From positions 47,573 to 111,572 of the forward strand of contig JAJBAW010000001.1 in NCBI GenBank assembly GCA_020532545.1: DNA of 64,000 nt, given 5' to 3'. Of the stretch, positions 25,052 to 34,193 are shown piece by piece. The notes beneath the pieces are model-generated. The model searched no databases and was not told the DNA's origin. It was given only the letters and a program-made list of their open reading frames with translations. This DNA is from Candidatus Cloacimonadota bacterium (GTDB lineage: Bacteria; Cloacimonadota; Cloacimonadia; Cloacimonadales; Cloacimonadaceae). The translations under genes and the position numbers were made by a program. Each line of letters starts with the position of its first letter. The first letter of the stretch is position 1.

Positions 25052-27995
25052 ATTTCATGAGGATGGCTTTGCGAATGGTGCTTTTGTCTCCACAGTGAAT
25101 CTTGATAAAGTGCAGGCCTGAGGAGACTTTATCGCCCCGTTGGTCACGTCCATCCCAGCTATAGCGATGATGTCCGCTGGGCAGCATTTCATCCACCAGA
25201 GTGCGCAGCAATTGCCCTCTGACATTGTAAATCTTGAGGCTAGTCTGGGCGCTCTGAGGTAAATCAAAATCAATCGTGGTCTCAGGATTGAAGGGATTGG
25301 GATAGATATTCAGCGGAATCTGTGCTACTGGCTGTGCGCGTTTTAGCCGCTGGGTCTGCTGCAGATAATCGGTCTCCGTGATGCGGCAGTTCAAGGATTT
25401 CACCCCTTCGGCAGTGCGGAGTTGAAACCAATAGTAATTATTGGGATGCATGACTTCACTGAGCGCGATCGCCGGGCTGTAGGGCGTCCATTCGATGAGG
25501 CCAACATTATCAAACCAGGCCTGTGCCGCTCCAGTACTGCCTCCTTCCACGCTGAGCCGAATATCAAAATACCAGGCATTGGCAGGCGGGATGAACTCTT
25601 TATACTGCCAGATCCAGGGATTGGTGCCGATCAGGTCTTCTGAAATACTATAACTTTCCATCACATAGCTAGAATTGCGCGAATTGTAGAATCTAATCTG
25701 GATATTGGCCGAAGCCGCGTTTTCGCTGCGCATCCAGCCATGCAGAGTAAGGGTTTTCTCATTATCGTAGAGCTTGATCTTTTTGGAGATCGTGGCCGTG
25801 GTGCTGCCATGCGGATTTGCACTGAGCTGTGCAGAGCGTTCACCATCCACTGCATTGCTAGAGAACTGTGGGACAGACCACAAAGTGCTGCCTTCATCTT
25901 CAAAATTGCCATACCAGATCAATTCCGAGCCCAATCTTAACTCTGCATCCTGTGCGGGCTGAATCTCATCTACAGAACTGATGCTGCCATAGCGGGGCAG
26001 TTTGATGGGTTTACTAATTTGCCAGCCTTCTTCAAAGGCCTCGAAAGTTGTATTTATCTCTAGTACAGACTCTTGAGAAACCAGGTTTTCAGGCTCCAGA
26101 GGCACCCAAGCGGAGAGATCCTGCTTATCTACCACCACGATGGTATCTAGTTCCCGGGATTTCATGGCGATATAGTCCAGAATATAGATGCCCAATTGCC
26201 CCGTAGCAGGTTTGGGGATGTAACTGTTGATATAGACCGGTCTTACGTGATGATTACGAAAGCCGTTTTCATAGGCATCCACATAGAGGATCATGCTGTT
26301 CATGCACTCCGGATAGTCCAGATCAAAGGCAAAATTGCCCAGAGAATGAGCGATTACCTTACCATGATAAAGCTCCAAACCATGGATGATGTGCGGGTGA
26401 TGCACCACCACCAGGTCTGCGCCGCAATCGATTGCGGTCTGCCGAATCTGCCTATCCCACTGATGAGGGATGTCGGAGCGATATTGATAATCCTCATCCT
26501 GAGTATCTCCCAGATAGGGATTGCTCTTGCCATAATCCGTGCCGGGCTCCAGAGAATACTCACTGCCAGAGTGCAATTCCACGATTTTGAGGTCTGCCAC
26601 ACCCTCCACCGCAGCGATCTGCTCCTGGATATAATAAGGCGTCATATAAGCAAAGCCATATTTGTCAAAACCGGCATGCAGAAAAGGCTGGGCGTTGTTG
26701 TACTGGCCGGTGCGGTCGCTGCTTCTGAGGAAGGCGATGCTGAGGCCTTTACGATTGATAAAGGCAGGCAGATTGGCTTTGTAGGCGTTGGCTCCGGCTC
26801 CGCTGTGTAAGATGCCATTGGCATCCAGCAGAGTTTGCATTTGTTGCAAGGCCGGCAAGCCGTAATCCAGGGTATGGTTGTTGGCCAGACCCACGATATC
26901 GATTCCGGCATAGACCAAACCGTTGATGTTGTTTGGATTGCCCCGATACGTCACGGATTTGGTGGGATGCGGACTGCCGGTATTCGCCAAAACTACTTCG
27001 AGATTGGCAGCGGTAATATCTGCGGCACCACCCAGCATCGAGAACGTGGGGGCAAAGATGGAATTCACCCCATATTGCGGGATGATCTGGTTTTCATAGC
27101 GCCGGGCCAGCATCACATCGCCCACGAAGTTCATGGTGAGCGGCAGCGAGCTGGGTCCGTGACTTATGTTGACTTGGGTGGAGGCCAAACCTACCATTCC
27201 ACTATCGTCAGTAAGGCGCAGGTTAACCGTATATTGATGCGCATCAGTGACTTGATATATATGAAGGGGGGCGGCTTCCGTGCTGCTCTGTCCATCGCCA
27301 AAACTCCAGAGATAGCTGAAGGTATCGCTATCAGGATCGTTGATGATCGCCTCAAATTGCAAGCTGACCTGGCGCTGATTGAGCCAGACCGGGCTCGCAG
27401 CCGAAATACTCACCTGAGGTGCCACCGGTAGATCGGAAGTGATATTCATGATGCTATCAAACCAGACAGAGCGGGCGTAAGTGTTATCCAGATCAGAGAC
27501 ATAGATCAAGGACGTGATGGTGGGATAATAGCCAAAAAAGGACTCCCAATCAGCGCCCACGGGCAGCCGGTATTCTTGCCAGCTATAGGAGGGAAAAGCG
27601 CCTTGATACACAGGCACCCATGCTTCCAGATCCAGAATCCGTGTGCCTGATATGCTATAAAAGAGCTGATTTTCACCATCGGAAAAGCCCAGGCCTTGCA
27701 CAGTGGCACCGCTCTGGTAGTACGCCGCCAGCGAGATCACAGTATTGACATCGGTGGGTATGGGGGAGATGCTTTGCTCTTTCCAGGTGTTTCCGCTCAA
27801 ACAAAGAGAGTAGGCCGAGGAAACGTGGGTATTCACAGAATCCAGATACCAGGCAGTGGGCTCAAGATCTTCATCAGCCCAGGATCTAAGGCTTACTTGC
27901 CCATCATCAAAATCTTCAATGACCAGGGGGCGCATCTCTGCGCCTAGTCCCAAGACGAGAAAAAACAAAAGTGCAGTAAAAATTTGCTGACGCAT
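25050..27995 (-). CDS. surface protein with PKD, CapA-type metallophosphatase and sorting domain
   Basis: A 981-aa exported protein: signal peptide 1-19; a carbohydrate-binding-like beta-sandwich (about 22-190); a PKD domain (about 194-285, YLWSFGDGQSSTEAAP); a CapA/PGA_cap calcineurin-like domain (about 287-600). The CapA domain shows MNFVGDVMLARRYE, AANLEVVLANTGSP, GLANNHTLDYG, VELHSGSEY and VVHHPHIIHGLELY. A further beta-sandwich (about 690-840) and a FlgD-like anchor (IYPNPFNPETTIDF, final K) follow. A GGGAGG site precedes the ATG. CapA proteins act in poly-gamma-glutamate capsule formation; here the domain is on an exported, anchored protein, 25 kb from the pgs genes. Confidence 0.87.
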   Translation of the reverse strand: MRQQIFTALLFFLVLGLGAEMRPLVIEDFDDGQVSLRSWADEDLEPTAWYLDSVNTHVSSAYSLCLSGNTWKEQSISPIPTDVNTVISLAAYYQSGATVQGLGFSDGENQLFYSISGTRILDLEAWVPVYQGAFPSYSWQEYRLPVGADWESFFGYYPTITSLIYVSDLDNTYARSVWFDSIMNITSDLPVAPQVSISAASPVWLNQRQVSLQFEAIINDPDSDTFSYLWSFGDGQSSTEAAPLHIYQVTDAHQYTVNLRLTDDSGMVGLASTQVNISHGPSSLPLTMNFVGDVMLARRYENQIIPQYGVNSIFAPTFSMLGGAADITAANLEVVLANTGSPHPTKSVTYRGNPNNINGLVYAGIDIVGLANNHTLDYGLPALQQMQTLLDANGILHSGAGANAYKANLPAFINRKGLSIAFLRSSDRTGQYNNAQPFLHAGFDKYGFAYMTPYYIQEQIAAVEGVADLKIVELHSGSEYSLEPGTDYGKSNPYLGDTQDEDYQYRSDIPHQWDRQIRQTAIDCGADLVVVHHPHIIHGLELYHGKVIAHSLGNFAFDLDYPECMNSMILYVDAYENGFRNHHVRPVYINSYIPKPATGQLGIYILDYIAMKSRELDTIVVVDKQDLSAWVPLEPENLVSQESVLEINTTFEAFEEGWQISKPIKLPRYGSISSVDEIQPAQDAELRLGSELIWYGNFEDEGSTLWSVPQFSSNAVDGERSAQLSANPHGSTTATISKKIKLYDNEKTLTLHGWMRSENAASANIQIRFYNSRNSSYVMESYSISEDLIGTNPWIWQYKEFIPPANAWYFDIRLSVEGGSTGAAQAWFDNVGLIEWTPYSPAIALSEVMHPNNYYWFQLRTAEGVKSLNCRITETDYLQQTQRLKRAQPVAQIPLNIYPNPFNPETTIDFDLPQSAQTSLKIYNVRGQLLRTLVDEMLPSGHHRYSWDGRDQRGDKVSSGLHFIKIHCGDKSTIRKAILMK

Positions 27996-28120
27996 AATTC
28001 CTCCCAGGAGAGCGGATTATCTATCTAAACAGCTTGCAATATCCGTTCCAGAGGAGAAACTATTGCAGCTTGCAGGGAGACTAATGCCGCGCCTTAGCGA
28101 TCGCTTCGCTTCTGATCTGT

Positions 28121-28166
28121 CTTCGACTCGAGTTGACTTGGGATTTCGAGTCATCTCGAGTTGAAG
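28121..28166. repeat. dispersed palindrome, copy 2
   Basis: Left arm CTTCGACTCGAGTTGACTTG (28121-28140), centre GGATTT, right arm 28147-28166 pairing at 17 of 20 positions. ACGAATTAAAATCAAG follows, matching the outer arm seen at copy 4. It lies in the 273-bp gap between the CapA-like gene and kdsD, where I see nothing else. Confidence 0.88.
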
Positions 28167-28268
28167 ACGAATTAAAATCAAGTTAGTGGCTGCGGCGTTC
28201 GGTTGGGATTCAATCTGTGAGGCTTGTGCTGATTGCTCTCTAAAGTGCTGTTCATAGATGATTTGGGC

Positions 28269-29243
28269 TTAAACTACCCCAGCTCTGATCAAATCGTGCA
28301 TGTGCAAGATGCCGGCAGCTTTTCCCTGGGCATTCATCACAGGCAGCATGGTGATGGAGTGTTGCTCCATATATTTCAGAGCGCTTACAGCCAGCTCGTC
28401 TGCCAGGGTGTATTTAGGATTTGCGGTCATGCAATCCTGGGCCACGTGTTTCAGCAGTGCATCGCCTTTCTTTTGCAATTGCCGGCGCAGATCGCCATCG
28501 GTGATGATTCCGCGCATCTGTCCATCAGCATCTTCGACTATCGTGCAGCCTAGCTTTTTGGTGGTCATTTCCAAAATGGCATCACTCATAGAGGTCTCTG
28601 TCTGCACCCGGGGTAGCTCTTTGCCGCTATGCATCAGGTCATTCACCTTGAGCAGCAGTCTTTTACCGATCGCGCCTCCGGGGTGGAAGCGGGCAAAATC
28701 GGTGAGAGAGAAATGCTTGTCTTTGAGTAGTGCGATGGCCAGGGCATCCCCCAAAGCCAGAGTCACAGTGGTACTGGCGGTGGGCACCAGGCCGAGGGGT
28801 TCCAGATCGGGATCCACCTTGGTGCAGAGCACGGCATCGGAAGCTTTGGCCAGTTGTGAATCCAGATTGCCGGTAAGGCTGATGAGGGGCACGCCCATGA
28901 ATTTGATAAAGGGAATGATCGCAAGCATTTCGTGGACGTTGCCGCTATTTGAGATGGCCAAAACCACATCCTGCTTGGCGAGCATGCCCAGATCTCCGTG
29001 GTTGCCCTCTGCCGCATGCAAGAAGATAGAGGAAGTGCCTGTGCTGGCAAGAGTAGCGGAGATTTTGCGGGCGATGATTCCGGACTTACCGATGCCGCAA
29101 ACCACTACCTTGCCTTGACAATTCGAGAGGTAAGCAAAGGCTTTGTCCAGTTGCTCTTGATCGAGGTTTTCCGCCACCGTAGCGATGGCGGAAGCCTCTT
29201 TTAATAGTTCAGCGCGTATATCTTCAATTCTGCTCATGATCAT
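28269..29243 (-). CDS. kdsD: D-arabinose-5-phosphate isomerase KdsD/KpsF
   Basis: Interconverts ribulose 5-phosphate and arabinose 5-phosphate, the first step to Kdo for lipopolysaccharide. 324 aa: an N-terminal SIS domain (about 35-170; GIGKSGIIARKISATLASTG and HGDLGMLAKQDVVLAISNSG) and two CBS domains (about 205-324). The start overlaps the 3' end of thrS by 20 bp; a second ATG two codons in is equally plausible. The gene supports an outer membrane with Kdo-containing LPS. Confidence 0.94.
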   Translation of the reverse strand: MIMSRIEDIRAELLKEASAIATVAENLDQEQLDKAFAYLSNCQGKVVVCGIGKSGIIARKISATLASTGTSSIFLHAAEGNHGDLGMLAKQDVVLAISNSGNVHEMLAIIPFIKFMGVPLISLTGNLDSQLAKASDAVLCTKVDPDLEPLGLVPTASTTVTLALGDALAIALLKDKHFSLTDFARFHPGGAIGKRLLLKVNDLMHSGKELPRVQTETSMSDAILEMTTKKLGCTIVEDADGQMRGIITDGDLRRQLQKKGDALLKHVAQDCMTANPKYTLADELAVSALKYMEQHSITMLPVMNAQGKAAGILHMHDLIRAGVV

Positions 29244-31137
29244 TTTTGATGGCGGTCAGTGCCTCTTCAAAAGTCATGGAGCCCAGATCGCCTTTGGTAT
29301 GGCGGCGCAGGGTGAGTCTGTTCTGCTCTGCTTCTTTGGCACCGATGATGCACATAAAGGGGATCTTTTTCAGCTCTGCTTCACGGATTTTGTAGCCGAT
29401 CTTTTCGCTACGGGGATCGATCTCACAACGCAAGCCTTCGGCCAGGAATTTCTCCTGAAGATCCTTACAATAGTCCAACTGAGCATCGGTGATAGGCAAC
29501 ATCATCATCTGCGTGGGAGCCAGCCACAGCGGCAGATTGCCCCCATGATGTTCCAGCAGTGTGGCAAAGAAACGCTCCAGCGAACCAAATATAGCGCGAT
29601 GGATCATATAGGGACGATGCGCGGTGTTATCGGCGCCAATATATTGCATATCAAAGCGTTCCGGCAGATTAAAGTCAAACTGGATTGTGGTGCATTGCCA
29701 GGCTCTGCCGATGGCGTCTTTGATCTTGATATCGATCTTGGGGCCGTAAAAAGCGCCACCACCTTCATCCACGTTGAAGGGCAAATCGAGCTTGGTCAGA
29801 GAGGCTTTCAGGCTTTCGGTGGCCATCTGCCAATCTTCATCTCTGCCCACTGAGGCCTCTGGTTTGGTGGAAAGATAGATCAGGAAATCCTCAAAGCCAA
29901 AGTGACGCAGCATGTCTAATGAAAAGACAATCAGCTTCTCCACTTCGCTATCTACCTGCTCCGGAGTGCAGATGATGTGGGCATCATCCTGAGTGAATCC
30001 ACGCACGCGCATCAGTCCATGCAACACACCAGAGCGTTCATAGCGGTACACCGTGCCCAGTTCGGCCAGGCGGATGGGCAATTCACGGTAGCTGTGGTGA
30101 TTTGCATTGTAAATGCTGAGGTGGAAGGGGCAATTCATGGGTTTAATATAGTATTCCTGATCGTCCACTTTGACGGCGGAATACATGTCATCTTTGTAAA
30201 AACTGAGGTGACCGCTGGTTTCCCAGAGCTTGCTGCGGCCCAAATGCGGAGAATTGACCAGTTTGTAACCGTGTTTGAGATGTTGATCTTTCCAATAGCT
30301 TTCGATCTGATGGCGAATCATGGAGCCATTCGGATGCCAGAGCACAAGGCCTGCACCCACTTCATCGTTGATGGAAAAGAGGTCTAGATCCTTGCCCAGT
30401 TTGCGATGGTCACGTTTGGCGGCTTCTTCCAGGAAGAGCAGATAGGCGTTCAATTCTTTGTTCGAGGGGAAGCTGATGCCGTAGATGCGTTTGAGCATCT
30501 TGTTCTTTTCATCGCCGCGCCAATAGGCACCGGAGCTTCTGAGCAGTTTGATCACTTTGATCTTGCCTGTGGAAGAGATATGCGGGCCGCGGCAAAGATC
30601 GATGAAATCACCCTGGGTGTAGGTGCTGATTATATCAGTATCGGGGATCTCGCTAAGTATCTCAATCTTATAGTTTTCGCCCATCTTGCTGAAGATCTCC
30701 ACAGCTTCCTGTTTGCTGAGTTCTTTGCGCTGGTAGGGAAGGTCCTGGGCGATGAGCTCTTTCATGCGTACTTCGATCTTGGCCAGGTCCTCATCTGTGA
30801 AGGATTCTTCGCGATCAAAATCGTAATAAAAGCCCTGCTCAATGGACGGACCGATGGTCACTTGCACCTCTGGCCAAAGCTGTTTCACAGCCTGCGCCAT
30901 AAGGTGCGCGGTGCTGTGCCAATAAAGCTCTTTACCGGCCTCAGTCTTGAAGGTGTGAATCACCACGCTGGCATCACGATCGATCATGGTGCCGATATCT
31001 ACCAATTTGCCATCTATTTCAGCGGCCACGGCTGCATCAGCCAGGCGCGGGCTTATCTCTTTTGCGATATCCAGAGCGCTGATTGCGGCCGGATATTCCT
31101 TTGTACTTCCATCTGGAAGGCTAATGATTATAGACAT
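29224..31137 (-). CDS. thrS: threonyl-tRNA synthetase
   Basis: Class II synthetase charging tRNA-Thr; 637 aa, full length. N-terminal TGS domain (1-62), editing domain with HSTAHLMAQAVKQL (about 73-86), catalytic core with the zinc-binding MNCPFH, HGLMRVRGFTQDDAHI and the IHRAIFGSLERF motif, and C-terminal anticodon domain. A GGAGATG ribosome site stands before the ATG. It is co-transcribed with kdsD, whose start lies within its end. No T-box-like leader is apparent in the 134 nt upstream. Confidence 0.97.
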   Translation of the reverse strand: MSIIISLPDGSTKEYPAAISALDIAKEISPRLADAAVAAEIDGKLVDIGTMIDRDASVVIHTFKTEAGKELYWHSTAHLMAQAVKQLWPEVQVTIGPSIEQGFYYDFDREESFTDEDLAKIEVRMKELIAQDLPYQRKELSKQEAVEIFSKMGENYKIEILSEIPDTDIISTYTQGDFIDLCRGPHISSTGKIKVIKLLRSSGAYWRGDEKNKMLKRIYGISFPSNKELNAYLLFLEEAAKRDHRKLGKDLDLFSINDEVGAGLVLWHPNGSMIRHQIESYWKDQHLKHGYKLVNSPHLGRSKLWETSGHLSFYKDDMYSAVKVDDQEYYIKPMNCPFHLSIYNANHHSYRELPIRLAELGTVYRYERSGVLHGLMRVRGFTQDDAHIICTPEQVDSEVEKLIVFSLDMLRHFGFEDFLIYLSTKPEASVGRDEDWQMATESLKASLTKLDLPFNVDEGGGAFYGPKIDIKIKDAIGRAWQCTTIQFDFNLPERFDMQYIGADNTAHRPYMIHRAIFGSLERFFATLLEHHGGNLPLWLAPTQMMMLPITDAQLDYCKDLQEKFLAEGLRCEIDPRSEKIGYKIREAELKKIPFMCIIGAKEAEQNRLTLRRHTKGDLGSMTFEEALTAIKNDHEQN

Positions 31138-31271
31138 ATCATCTCCATTAAGTTAGAGTTTCTTGCATCAATCCAGAAGTGCAGAATCTTGTCAAGTGCG
31201 CTCTTTCGGCAGGTCTTTTCCGCGAAAGCTCTATCCGAGACTGGGAGTGCTTTGTCAAAGGTCAACTAAGT

Positions 31272-32636
31272 TTACACCGTAGCAGGTCCTGCGTCCAGGT
31301 ATCTGCAAATCTGGGTAGTCAAGCCCAGGGGGAGGTTCAGCAAGTGGAATTTCTTTCCTGAACTGCTTTCCAGCTCTTCCCAATTAAGGTGGCCATCGTG
31401 GATTCTCACGGCAATATCGTGTGGCGATTCATCCATAAAGAGGAATAGGGATTTCATGCTTCCCGTTTTACCGGCTTTGACCTCGATGGGGTACATCTTT
31501 CCCTGGTAGATTATCACAAAGTCCACCTCAGCGATGGAGTTGCGGGCTTCTCTTTTCCAGAAGGAAAGCTGGTAGCCTGTCCGAGAAGCGATAGCTATAA
31601 GCTGCTGACCCACCAAGTTTTCCATGGCCTGTCCTTTGTAAACGGAATTGAGACTTTCTTTCATGAAGTATTGAGCAGAGATTCCGGCTTGCACATTCAG
31701 GATGCCGGTATCGATCATTAGTAGCTTAGGACGTCTGGTCTTTTTGGGGATAGCCGGCAATACAGAAGATGTGTAAGGATAAAGCAAGGTGTAAAAAGAC
31801 GATCTGGTAAGCAGTTCGAAGGCATTTTTGATGGATTGACTCCGGAAAGAAGAATGTCCGAAGCCCTCAAAACTGATCTGTTTGCCCACTTCCGCATAAG
31901 CAGTATCGAAGATGTGTCTCAGCACCGAGACCTGGTCTGAGGTTTGGGCATATTTTATGATATCATCCTGGTAGGAATAATGGATATTGACAAGGCAGTT
32001 TTGCACCGGAACGATGTTGTTTTCTTTAGTCCAAATTCTCACAGCCTCAGGCATGCCTCCCACTAATGCATACTGCTGAAAGTATTCTCTCAAGCTGGAT
32101 AAGGCATAATCCGGCAAGGTTGATTTTTGCATGAGATCAAAAAGAGCGTCTGCTCCGCTGGCCAGTAAAAACTCTTCAAAATTGAGGGGATACATCCACT
32201 TGAACTCAATCCTGCCTACCGAGATTTCAAGCTTTTGCTGATACAGATAAATCTCCAGAAGCGATCCTGCTGCGATGATATAGAGCTCCGGCATCTCTTC
32301 ATGAAAGAATCTCAAACTCTTCAAAGCGTTGCTGGAGCTCTGCACTTCATCAATAAAAAGCAAGACTTTGCCACTATGTTGCTTCACATTCTTGTGCAAT
32401 AAAATGGCGTTGTAGAGATTCGTGATAGTGCTAAAGCTGGAGAAGACATCCTTATCCGCAGGTAATTCCAGGTTAAGCTCAATGAAGGTGTCAAAATCCT
32501 GGGCAAACATACGCACGGCCGTGGTTTTGCCAACCTGGCGTGCACCTCTGAGCATCAGCACTTTGCGATAATCTGACTTTGCCCAGTGCCGCAATTCTGC
32601 TAAAATCTGGCGATAAAACATGGTCACCTCACTCAT
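31272..32636 (-). CDS. AAA ATPase with DUF4143 domain
   Basis: A 454-aa protein of the AAA_14/DUF4143 family. The Walker A motif is GARQVGKTT at 31-39 and Walker B is VLLFIDEVQ at 91-99, followed by a sensor-like SLRFFHEEMPELYIIAAGS. The DUF4143 part (about 190-400) ends in a nuclease-like FWKREARNSIAEVDFVIIY...EVKAGKTGS. The E-x-D-F-V...E-V-K-A pattern resembles PD-(D/E)XK folds. These proteins are common, often near mobile or defence genes, and their role is unsettled. The start may be the ATG at 32621, which has GAGGTG just before it. It is monocistronic. Confidence 0.88.
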   Translation of the reverse strand: MSEVTMFYRQILAELRHWAKSDYRKVLMLRGARQVGKTTAVRMFAQDFDTFIELNLELPADKDVFSSFSTITNLYNAILLHKNVKQHSGKVLLFIDEVQSSSNALKSLRFFHEEMPELYIIAAGSLLEIYLYQQKLEISVGRIEFKWMYPLNFEEFLLASGADALFDLMQKSTLPDYALSSLREYFQQYALVGGMPEAVRIWTKENNIVPVQNCLVNIHYSYQDDIIKYAQTSDQVSVLRHIFDTAYAEVGKQISFEGFGHSSFRSQSIKNAFELLTRSSFYTLLYPYTSSVLPAIPKKTRRPKLLMIDTGILNVQAGISAQYFMKESLNSVYKGQAMENLVGQQLIAIASRTGYQLSFWKREARNSIAEVDFVIIYQGKMYPIEVKAGKTGSMKSLFLFMDESPHDIAVRIHDGHLNWEELESSSGKKFHLLNLPLGLTTQICRYLDAGPATV

Positions 32637-32690
32637 TTCATAACTGATGTCAGATAAGTGATATAGATAATGCTGTCAAGCTAATTCTTC

Positions 32691-32789
32691 ACATGAAGTC
32701 ATCCAGATACAAGGGTGTTTTGGACATGAAGTCATCCAGATACAAGGGTGTTTTGGACATGAAGTCATTCGGATGCAAGGATGTTTTCA
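32691..32789. repeat. three tandem copies of a 33-bp unit
   Basis: Units at 32691-32723, 32724-32756 and 32757-32789, each beginning ACATGAAGTCAT. The first two are identical; the third differs at a handful of positions. It lies 5' of both divergent genes, DUF4143 (minus) and the glycosyltransferase (plus). The rest of 32637-33027 shows only a TTGACA at 32896-32901 without a good -10 partner. Confidence 0.9.
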
Positions 32790-33027
32790 ATATGCTTCAT
32801 CGAAACTGGGGATTTAGGGGGATGAAATATCGAACGGATATGATAGAGTCATAGGGCAGATTAGAAATGGAGAGAAGCCAGATTATTAAATCAACTTGAC
32901 AAAATAGTCACTGCGGAAAACTGTAACGAACGATTAATAGCTAAAATTGAGCTTTAAGAGCCATAGTGCTAAAAGACTCTGTTTATTGGTTCACAGATAT
33001 TCGTTGTTACTAAAAGGTAAGGAAAAA

Positions 33028-34179
33028 ATGATTCTAGCATTGGTGTTATTCTGGGTATCATGGCTAATAGTGGCCTATCATCTCTTTGGTTATGGATTCA
33101 TTCTGTACGTCATTAACCGGTTCAAAAAGACAGAATCGTCCGTTGATACGGCTATCGCAAGCTACCCGACGATTATCGTGCTGTGCGCAGCGTTCAATGA
33201 AGAGAAGGATATTGAGGCCAAGATCTTGTCCTTCCTGGCGCTGGATTATCCCAAAGACCGCATCAAAATGATCGTTATATCGGATGATTCCACCGATAAA
33301 ACCAATGAGATTGTCTCTCGATATACCACAGACTCCAATGTGGAGCTGATAGTCCAAAAACCAAGGCGTGGCAAGCAATCTGCGCACAATATGGTGCTTC
33401 CTCAGCTCGATTGCGATTATGTCTTGTCCACCGATGCCAATTCCATCTTTGCCCCTGATGCGGTGATGCTCTTAGTGAAAAAGATGCTGTCGAATCCCCA
33501 GCTTGGTCTGGTTTCCGGAGAATTGCGGCTGGTCAAAGCCGGCGAAAAGCAATCCGGAGAAGGGCTCTATTGGCGTTACGAATCCTTCCTTAAGAAGATG
33601 GATAGCGATTTCAAATCTATCATCGGTGCAAATGGCTCGATATTCTTGATCCGCAGGGAGCTATTCACAGAAGTAGATCCCCAATCTGTGGATGATTTTG
33701 AACGCACGCTGATCGTGCTGAAAGAGGGCTATCTTGCAGCTTATGAGCCTCTGGCCATCGTAACTGAAGAAGAAACCGAGAAGGCCAGCCAGGAAATATC
33801 ACGCAAAATCCGCATCATCACCCAAGAGTGGCATGCCATGCAGAGGAATAGATCCTTGCTAAACCCTTTCCGCTTTCCGGAGATTAGCTTTATACTCTTC
33901 TCGCATAAATTGATACGCTGGCTCTTATTTGCTTTTGTCTTGACCGGATTCTTCAGTTCTGCTTTCCTGTCTTTTATGTTGTTTTACAAGCTGACGTTTA
34001 TTCTGCAGATAGTCTTTTACGGGCTTGGGCTCATTGGTTTGGCTCTGCAACACACTGGGATTCATATCCCTTTAACGGGTATTGCTACTTACTTTGTGGC
34101 AATGGTATACTCTTCAGCCGTTGCACTCAAGAACTATATCACCAACAAAAACTTCGGAATGTGGAAGCCTATCCGATGA
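33028..34179 (+). CDS. membrane glycosyltransferase family 2
   Basis: A 384-aa protein with an N-terminal membrane helix (about 1-28), a cytosolic GT-A domain (VLCAAFNEEKDIEAK near 51-65, SDDSTDKTNE near 84-93, STDANSIFAPDA carrying the DxD-like metal site near 134, then DDFERTL) and three to four C-terminal helices. This BcsA/hyaluronan-synthase-like layout means a processive or lipid-linked glycosyltransferase at the inner membrane. I use the ATG at 33028 because AAGG lies 5-7 nt upstream; a TTG-initiated extension is unlikely. The next gene, a sugar-nucleotide epimerase 14 nt downstream, fits a glycan pathway. The QxxRW motif of synthases is replaced by QEWHAMQR. Confidence 0.88.
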   Translation: MILALVLFWVSWLIVAYHLFGYGFILYVINRFKKTESSVDTAIASYPTIIVLCAAFNEEKDIEAKILSFLALDYPKDRIKMIVISDDSTDKTNEIVSRYTTDSNVELIVQKPRRGKQSAHNMVLPQLDCDYVLSTDANSIFAPDAVMLLVKKMLSNPQLGLVSGELRLVKAGEKQSGEGLYWRYESFLKKMDSDFKSIIGANGSIFLIRRELFTEVDPQSVDDFERTLIVLKEGYLAAYEPLAIVTEEETEKASQEISRKIRIITQEWHAMQRNRSLLNPFRFPEISFILFSHKLIRWLLFAFVLTGFFSSAFLSFMLFYKLTFILQIVFYGLGLIGLALQHTGIHIPLTGIATYFVAMVYSSAVALKNYITNKNFGMWKPIR

Positions 34180-34193
34180 GGAGTACATAAGTC

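Noticed and set aside
32691..32789. CRISPR array
   Set aside because: The three 33-bp units are directly adjacent with no spacers and no cas genes nearby; it is a plain tandem repeat.
32896..32925. Promoter for the glycosyltransferase operon
   Set aside because: TTGACA is perfect but no -10-like hexamer is found 15-19 nt downstream.
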